A stretch of 26,709 nt of DNA, taken from assembly GCA_000697055.1 (NCBI GenBank), contig JNDT01001138.1, positions 1-26,709 on the forward strand, read 5' to 3'. The position numbers and the translations under genes are program-made. Positions 20,059 through 26,709 of the stretch are shown here, piece after piece (positions within the stretch are counted from its first letter, which is position 1; each line of letters starts with the position of its first letter). Under the pieces are notes generated by a model, which did not search any database, had not been told where the DNA came from, and was given only the letters and a program-made list of their open reading frames with translations. This stretch comes from Saksenaea vasiformis B4078 (lineage: Eukaryota > Mucoromycota > Mucoromycetes > Mucorales > Saksenaeaceae).

Positions 20059-20696
20059 TTGGAGACATGGGGCCCTTTTAATAATGGCGACAAACCTAGA
20101 CAAGCATTCGATCACGTAAAAGGGGCGTTCGGGTTGCGGTGTATGCTTCGAAAGATCATTTCAAAGTATCATTACGGCGACGTCGATATCCTGAAGAAAC
20201 TACAAATATTTTTTGCTCACTCCCGAGGTAATTCTATTGTTGACGTTATCTGCAGTCCATGACATTATATGATAGGTTGGTACACCCATGTCTGGAAGAT
20301 GGAGATGCCGGTGGAAGAACTATTCGTCATGGAAAGAATACTGAAGGTCGATGTGCCAAATCCCATAAACTGCTGAAACTGGCCGACGCATTTTGGGGTT
20401 TGAAGGTGGGATATCTTATAATATGTGCAGTTGCATTGATGCACCTACTCACCTGTTGTTTCTGTCAGAATTAGATAGACACTTCCTTGGACGTTATCGA
20501 GGAGTTGGAAAATTCTCATCCACAATGCTTGATTGAACAGATGCTGGGAGAAAGCAGCGAAAATAATGCGCGTCAAGACCCTCGAGAACTGATAAGCAAT
20601 GGGATAGAGAAACCGGGTCTGCAATCTGGAATCGCTAACCTGCTTCCGAGGAGCTCTCCAGACATCGATCCATATCCACCGTCTCTCTATTATTAG
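20059..20696 (+). pseudogene. Cluster of short ORFs, possibly a decayed coding repeat
   Basis: Three plus-strand frames follow one another: 20059-20262, 20259-20474 and 20487-20696. The first two overlap by four bases in different frames around a TCCATGA, as a frameshift would produce. The second has a basic stretch (GRTIRHGKNTEGRCAKSHKL) followed by a hydrophobic, Cys-containing end. I do not recognise the family. The dense open frames next to a MITE suggest the remnant of a multi-copy element, but no transposase or reverse-transcriptase motif is seen. Confidence 0.3.
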
Positions 20697-22580
20697 AAAA
20701 CGTCTGAGATCACAGAATTGTTCATATCATCATCTCTAAAACACAGCCAGTACGTTGATCACGTCTATTTCAAGCATTACAGATTTAGAAGGTCATTCTG
20801 TGAAAAAGACAAATCCTAATAGCTTGCTTGGAGCCTTAGAGAGATTGTTAAATACAGTAACCGTGAGCTAAAATTATACTCGATAAAATTATATTCTCGT
20901 TATCGTTATGCTTTTTGATGTCTACCAATTTTGTTCGCAATAAAATATAAAAAGTTCTCTAAACTTGTATTTTATACAGTCTGAATCCACATATAAAATA
21001 GGCAAATGGTCTATCCGATACATATATTTGTTTGTTGGATTTGTGTCATCTATTCATACGCAGTGGAAAATGTCCGCCTTCCTCGAAGGTTGCCGCAAAT
21101 GCGTGGAAATCCCACCGTCTAAATGAATTCTTGCAAAATAAGGATCACCAGTCTCTGATGCGCTCCTCGTTTGCTTATCTGACTGTCAGTCGCGCATGAT
21201 TTTGCAAGCAATCACGGTGACTACATCGACAATAGCCGGGCCAAAAATTTTAATAAGGTAGTGGATGATATGCTTTACCAATTTGCTGTGCCTTGCCTCA
21301 GTACTTATTGTAAGCGCGTTCTAGTGATTACAAATGTCGGTGATTATGACCTGTCCTAATCTGCTTCAATCAAGACTTGTTTGAAAACGGGTCCCAGGAC
21401 TCTCGCTGAGTCGCTGTCCAATCAAGCAATCGTGTACTGCGCCTCTTAGTAAGAGGCTTTCCATTAACTGCGCCACTCGGCAACGTACGGTTTCTCGAAG
21501 AGTATTGCAACAGGAGATTATCTCGTATGTTTAAGGAATACTTTTGTCGATGGTACATGTACAGACAACCTTTTGCATAGAAACGCTGGTTGATCGCATG
21601 ACCTCCGGATTTAACCAATCGAACTGTTTCGACACCATGCGAGCAGGCGGGGCTTTCTCAAACCTTTTGTATGCCGAACTGGGATTGTCAATAACAGATG
21701 AAAAGTGCCAATTACGGAAAGACTATTCTTATCATTTCTGGTGATCTTTTTTTTTTTTGGCACGTTTGCCGCATGTTAAGGTTATCTGCTGAGAGAACGG
21801 AAAAAGCTGAGCGCCGAAAAACTCCACAATGCCTCCGCTTTTCACTAGGCTTAGAGAGAAGCTATCCCACCAATGTTACCAAGAAATGTGAACAGTTCCT
21901 ACATAGTGATGTGGGAGGGGGGATAACAGCTAACCGGACTGTCCGAAGAAAGTGTGATGAAGACTTTTGTAACGCTGATCCATTTTGGTCATCTCCAAAA
22001 TAAGCAGGTCTGACCTCCATGCATGGAAGCCTTCGATCTTCATTCATTATGACTCGTTACGTGTGCTTATCGTCAGAAAGTCTCACGCGAGAATCGGTCT
22101 TAAAAGCGCAGCGAGGCTAGTCCACTTCACTAATTCCAATAGAAACCTTATTACAAAACAAAATGTTTGTCTATTTACGATGGTCTGTGACAGAACAGTG
22201 TCATTAGAGTCATTTGAACAAATTTAATCGCAATATGTTCTTCCACTTTTTTGGCTAGTGTTTTCGAGATGTGATGCAAAAGGAGATGAACGAATATATA
22301 CGCATGACGTCCGTAGTAAGTTTGCGAAGTGTGTTGCATCCTACGCTCCTAAGGCTCATACTTTTCTTAAAGGATTACAACCAGATGGTACTTCTTCCAA
22401 GTAAACGTATATTTGCTTCAACGGTCTCGATTTTCATTGAAGATGTGCATATGTGTGTGTTTTTTTTGAATGTATGGTTGTGTGTGCTGTGCATGGATGT
22501 ATATGAGGCTTTTGGGTCGCAAATCCGGACCCATTCAAGCGTGGTTCATATTTCTTTCTTTCTTTTTAACGTTCGCAAAT

Positions 22581-23444
22581 TTACAAGCTGTCAATCCGGT
22601 TAAACGATCTGCCTCCTTTTGGTCTTTCGTGGAGCTTCGGGTTGTTTTTAGCCAACAGATCTATAATAACGGAAATATAAGAAACGTCTTGATGATCTGA
22701 GAAAACCTTACCTCTTCCTAGTTTAGCATAGTCGAATTCGCATTCATGCCTGTCGGGATATCGGTGCGAATCACAAAACACATAATCGCACCGACATCGA
22801 TTGATCGTTTGCTTTGCCAATGGTACCTGAAACGAAAGGTAATGGTCATTCACATGTTCCCTTTTGTCTGTCTTTTATAATACCTTCACTCTGCATTTGA
22901 AACATCGACCTTTGTTTGTCTGTACAGGTTTTTCGTTTGATGCACTTGCAGTTGTTGGATTGTCGATTGACAGCGTTGCCGGCGCTTCTGATGTCGAAGA
23001 ATGGCCCTGAGTAGAGGCTATTGGGGAAGGGGATCGGGTGTGTTTACGGGATGTTAAATTATGGGCTTCGGACGGAATTTTATCAACGCTTTCTTGGGAT
23101 GCTGACGTTTCGGGTGTTCGTTCGACCGTTTCAGCGGACGGAGAGGTTAACGTGGGTGTGGGTTCTGCTTTTCGTCTCTCGGGTGTCGTCCTCGCATCTG
23201 TAGATGATGGCAAGCCTAAAACAAATATGTGCGCATGGATCAGACAATCGTCCGCTGGACAACTTCATGTTCTTTGATAAACCGTCTGACTTTGCTTACT
23301 TTCACGATTCTTGTTCTGATTAGTGGATTGTGCAACTTTGAAGCATTTTGAACACATATGATTATACATCTCGTTTCCATAGAAGCCGCATCCCGCAGTG
23401 CAGAATTGCGGTGTTTTAGTGTCATTGTCGTTGCTATTATTCAT
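22581..23444 (-). CDS. A20/AN1-type zinc finger stress-associated protein
   Basis: Exons: 23444-23300, 23215-22884, 22826-22712, 22660-22581; introns of 84, 57 and 51 nt with GT..AG ends; 223 aa. An N-terminal A20 finger is C15-x3-C19-GF-x9-C31-SK-C34. A long Ser/Thr/Pro/Glu-rich disordered linker follows (about 49-150). The C-terminal AN1 finger is C153-x2-C156-x13-C170-x-C172-x4-C177-x2-H180-x5-H186-x-C188, followed by the usual family tail (DYAKLGRDLLAKNNPKL). This is the layout of plant SAP and animal ZFAND5/ZFAND6 proteins, which bind ubiquitin through A20 and act in stress responses or protein turnover; role and location here are inferred. The gene lies between a MITE-bearing gap and SMN, on the same strand as SMN. 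The start is the first ATG, 14 codons before the first zinc ligand. Confidence 0.9.
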
Positions 23445-24544
23445 CGCTGTAAGAAAATGAAGAAAGAACCGCGCGATAAGAAAGCTTTTATTCTCCGAAC
23501 TCTTCTGTGCACCTGCCCTTGTGACACACCGGCAAAATATCGAACTCCGCTGAAGTTTTGCCTTTGTGGTGGGTGGGACTCGGTTACTGAATTGGACTCC
23601 TTAAGCGATCCAAAATTTCTGGCACGTAAGTTTAAATATATCCGTATTGTCTCCTCAGTAAACGAACATACTAACCAAGAAACAATTGGTTGAAAACAAA
23701 CTATAAAATGATAGGCTTCATGATAAGAACTGATTAAAATTATCTCTTCCCGGATCAGTCCTATATACCACCGTCCCGATACCTTATTTCAACTGCAACC
23801 ACAAGAGAAAGATCCAGTTAAATTCGTCACCATTTTCACCTATCTAACACTTCCCTTCTTTTTTAAGGGAGGATCCGCTACAAGGAAAGCGTATCCTTGC
23901 TTCCTTATGTTGAATGAATGAATTATCATCATTACCGTTGTCAAATGACGATAAATGTGCACGTGGAGACAAGCACGCATTGAACAACGAGATAATAATA
24001 GAGACGGTGGTCTGCATACGTCAAGGTTTTACAAAGCTGGTTATAAGCCATACGTCTCACCTGAGCTTGCTTTACTCCTGATGAATACGTCAATTCATTC
24101 TTCTAACTAATTGCTCTACTTCGCGACAGTGGATAATCTGTTACCCAAGCAGAATGACGCCATAGCTATTTAATGGTTGAAAGATATCAATTCTTACTGC
24201 TCGATTGCAGAAAACGGCCCTGATTTTCCAGAATATCGGAGGTTTGTGTATCCATGCATATCGGTAACTCTATTCTCGCGTAGAATGTTAGACAGTACGA
24301 ACTTCGCCAAATCATTTACACGGTGAGGTCAATGAGTGACAAAGCTTTTTGTTTTCGTAGATAAAAGAAAATTATTAGATAATCCTGCGCTTTATTTTAC
24401 GAATGACGTGGTGAAGATGTCTGGTCTTTCTTTTGATTCAAAATCGTACTTGCTGCAGACTTTTTTAATCCACGGGTCAATCATTATCGCCAACGAGAGC
24501 TTCTGATCCTTCAATCTTTCTGATCGTGTTCTCAGAAATCGCTG
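23445..24544. other. Intergenic region between the A20/AN1 and SMN genes
   Basis: About 1.1 kb with no supported gene. It should hold the promoter of the A20/AN1 gene and the 3' UTR of SMN. A minus-strand AATAAA at 24391-24396, about 150 nt after the SMN stop, is the best poly(A) signal candidate. Confidence 0.5.
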
Positions 24545-25308
24545 TCAAGTCGGTCGGTCGTTATTATTATTACTATTTCGCATAGCCTGTTCATTGATTA
24601 GAACGCCATAGGACGAGTGATCGCATGAATCATTTACCTGATAGTAGCCAGTGTAGTAACCACTATAATACCAAGCCATAATCAAACGAGAGAGCTGGTC
24701 ATCTTCTGCTCATGGAGAACCCGTCATTATAGAGCGAATGAGCTTGAAAAATTTACCTGGACCATTCATAGGAGGGGGAGCAGCAAAACTAGGAAACGGA
24801 GGAGGATATGCATTCTCTTCGTACGTTTGCTGTTGCTGCGGTGTTTCCTCCGGTAGTTGTTGTTTTTGTTGTTCTCTTGTTTCATCTGTCAATCTTGCCT
24901 GTATCAAAGTTAGTAATGCTTTATAGGTAAGTTCAGTTATTGTATACTTTTCCCTTGACAACAGGCGGTTTGTTCTTTTTCCTGCTGATAACAATTAGGG
25001 AAGGAGGAAACACAAGACACCTTCCCTCGGTACCTATTTTCTTTTTCCTTGCTGTTGCTAAATGGCGGTTGCACCTGGTCACCGAAATTCCTCTACAGGT
25101 TTGCATTAGCACAATCGTACAGCTCAGCCGAAGCGTACCCGGTACTCTTCTAGCGCGTTATCCCAATGGGCGATCAGTTCCGTGTCATCCCATATATCCT
25201 CGTCCTGTCATGTATTTAGAATAGCAAATGACGACTCATTCGTACCAAATCATCGCCTGCTGTATAAATCGTATCGCCGACCCGAGGGCCATTCGTGTGG
25301 TAGGCCAT
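24545..25308 (-). CDS. Survival motor neuron (SMN) homologue, Tudor-less fungal form
   Basis: SMN is the core of the complex that loads Sm rings on spliceosomal snRNAs. Exons: 25308-25246, 25204-25139, 25092-25034, 24981-24948, 24898-24757, 24705-24638, 24586-24545; the joined frame gives 157 aa, close to fission yeast Smn1. The Gemin2-binding segment is DEDIWDDTELIAHWDNALEE (22-41). A basic KKNKPP patch, a Gln-rich stretch and a Pro-rich segment follow. The C-terminal YG box, LIMAWYYSGYYTGYY (129-143), drives oligomerisation. The Tudor domain of animal SMN is absent, as in Smn1. Introns are 41, 46, 52, 49, 51 and 51 nt; the 34-nt exon 4 and its flanking junctions are the least certain. The last intron is in frame without a stop. 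The start ATG at 25308 gives an N-terminus 21 residues ahead of the Gemin2 motif. Confidence 0.88.
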
Positions 25309-26170
25309 TAGATAGAAGGTTGGATTTGACTATGCCAGTTCGAGCTTATAAGCCACAACGGAGGCGATAATGCAACTGAGTGTTATTCTATGCCATCTAC
25401 TTACACAACAATCGCTTATAGCACCAGTAACATCAGATTGTACCTTTGAAAAGAATGCAATTGATGTATAGAACAGGTTCAAGTGACGGAAACTGCATAT
25501 ATAGAGTACAACAAAGATACATCGTGTCCGATTTCCCTATGCATAGCCTTTCCTGTCTTAGTGCAAAGATAAGCAAACGAGCTAATAGTAGGTATATCGA
25601 TTGTTTGAATAAACTTTTTTGATATAGAACATTTGTAACACTTCCAACAGTGAACTGGCGACTAGGTCCAAAGACGTGTTAAATCAACTTGCTCGTTGCT
25701 TCGGCTTATTCTGTGACAGAATGAAATACCATCTCCTGCTTTTCTACTCTGCGAGACTTCTAAGTCTTGGAAAAAAAAATGAGCATAAATAGTTACCTCG
25801 TTGTGCAACTTTGCACACCCGTACTTTGGCGCAATGTCCCAGACCCACGTAAAAAAGAAAAAAGAAAAAAGAAAGTTCGCGTATGGTTATACTTCACGAT
25901 GATATGGATACTTTACCAATATATCAAATAAAATGCATCGCTATTCGCTCAACAGGTCTTTGTTACTGCTATTCTATTGATATTGATAACGCGTAGGATG
26001 TGTCAACAATCAGGTTCTGCACCATGTTCTTGTGCGCCAGAGAGAGCTTTCGGCGCTTCAAAAACACACCAAAATAACTCGGTTGTTCTGCAATGTTTTT
26101 TTTGTTTTTTCCTTTTTCCTTTGTAGCATAACGTTTATTCTTGTGCCATTACGGTGACAGACCTCACAGT
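25309..26170. other. Divergent intergenic region between SMN and the DDT-domain gene
   Basis: This is a shared upstream region of about 860 bp with no supported gene. A T-rich tract ending CCTTTGTAG at 26126 looks like a splice acceptor and, with an in-frame TAA at 26129, suggests that a 5' UTR intron precedes the start at 26171. Confidence 0.45.
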
Positions 26171-26709
26171 ATGCATAATGGAAATGGCGTTGAAAATACC
26201 GAACCGTCACCATACGCGCAGTGGCAGATCGCCTTCATATATGCGTTCGTAATCGCTTTCAATCAAGGAGGTGATCTCGCCGGTTTGCATCCTTTACCGA
26301 CCTTTAATCCAGAAGTAAGGTGTGTCTTGTAAGATCCTCAAGTTGAATTGTACATAGGAGCTTGAAAATGCGCTTCAACAAGAGACAAGCGAGCTACTTG
26401 ACCGACTGTTGTGCGCCTTCCTCAGCAATGTCTTGAATCGGAAAAAGCTCATCGAGTACGTTAGATCATTCCCGATCCGCATAAATGTGACTCATGCCCG
26501 GTTATAGACCTCATGCATATGGAAGAGCATTATCTGACCTAGTCAACGCTAAAGTGAGAACGGCTGAGTTCGATCTCGGCTACAACCCTTTGACAGCTGA
26601 CGGCTTTAACGCATTGACACCCGATCTCAAGGTATCTACCTCGCAGAACCGATTTTATGTGCTTAACTTATTCCTGTTTATCCTATCGTAGCTCACGTTG
26701 CTGCAATCA
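26171..26709 (+). CDS. DDT-domain protein, 5' part (RSF1-like chromatin factor?), cut by window end
   Basis: Exons so far: 26171-26314, 26358-26455, 26508-26631 and 26692 onward; introns of 43, 52 and 60 nt; 128 residues seen. After a short leader comes WQIAFIYAFVIAFN, then FNPEELENAL and LLDRLLCAFLSNVLNRKK, the helix pattern of DDT domains. A downstream segment, LTPDLKLTLLQ, resembles the WHIM1 motif that often follows DDT in ISWI-partner proteins. DDT proteins are subunits of nucleosome-spacing remodellers; RSF1- or PHD-type partners are plausible but the rest of the gene lies outside. The ATG at 26171 is the first in frame after TAA at 26129. The assignment rests on pattern recognition of a short region. 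Confidence 0.65.

Larger units (their letters stand above)
19509..22580. other. Intergenic region with a MITE and decayed ORFs
   Basis: About 3 kb without a supported gene. It holds a TA-flanked MITE (19893-20050) and a cluster of short open frames at 20059-20696, annotated separately. AT-rich DNA follows to 22580. Short ORFs at 21370-22227 and 22271-22603 show no domain and no convincing splice partners. Confidence 0.5.

Noticed and set aside
20852..20920. Possible second copy of the TA-flanked MITE (TACAGTAA and TACTCGATAAA present)
   Set aside because: Only short scattered matches; no facing inverted end with TA could be found.
1..26709. tRNA, rRNA, snRNA or CRISPR features
   Set aside because: No T-loop/anticodon pattern, rRNA core, U6-type sequence or regularly spaced repeats were seen on reading; a covariance-model search was not possible.

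Overview
This window is nuclear DNA of a fungus. Coding sequences are broken by many short introns (about 41 to 103 nt, nearly all GT..AG, often with a CTAAY-like branch site), and poly-pyrimidine and A/T tracts and microsatellites fill the gaps. The gene set (an Atg1 with its autophagy-type C-terminus, an NF-X1/Fap1 protein, a Zn2Cys6 regulator, an Rrm4-like RNA transporter, an A20/AN1 protein, a Tudor-less SMN) fits an early-diverging fungus, most likely Mucoromycota. That placement is inference from domain content and cannot be proven here. No rRNA, tRNA, CRISPR array or bacterial operon is visible.

Layout. 1-2944: no gene supported; a GGTYA-rich inverted-repeat patch (201-360), a MITE-like inverted-repeat element (688-918), a 44-nt T tract, and a CA/GA microsatellite. 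2945-4191 (-): Zn2Cys6 transcription factor, 3 exons, 354 aa. 4192-5794: intergenic, with one orphan candidate terminal exon at 5202-5281. 5795-8841 (-): ATG1 kinase, 9 exons, 811 aa; its first coding intron is a GC-AG intron and a 5' UTR intron lies just before the ATG. 8842-12840: long divergent gap with no convincing gene. 12841-15598 (+): RNA-binding protein with three RRMs and C-terminal MLLE modules (Rrm4-like), 8 exons, 746 aa. 15776-19307 (-): NF-X1-type zinc finger protein with RING and R3H domains, 5 exons, 1089 aa, convergent with the RRM gene and with interlocking poly(A) signals. 19353-19508 (-): a 51-codon ORF just upstream of it. 19893-20050: a 158-bp MITE with TA target duplication, followed by decayed ORFs. 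22581-23444 (-): A20/AN1 zinc finger protein, 4 exons, 223 aa. 24545-25308 (-): SMN homologue, 7 exons, 157 aa. 26171 to the window end (+): 5' part of a DDT-domain protein.

All seven gene models were assembled by hand. In each the exons join in one frame, and the six complete models end at a stop codon with a total length divisible by three. The genes are housekeeping or regulatory and do not form a cluster with a shared pathway. Themes are post-transcriptional RNA handling (Rrm4-like, SMN), autophagy (ATG1) and transcription or chromatin (Zn2Cys6, NF-X1, DDT). The most interesting items are the Rrm4-like architecture, the GC-AG intron in ATG1, the SMN gene with introns of 41-52 nt including one that is in frame and free of stops, the A20/AN1 protein, and two MITE-like elements.
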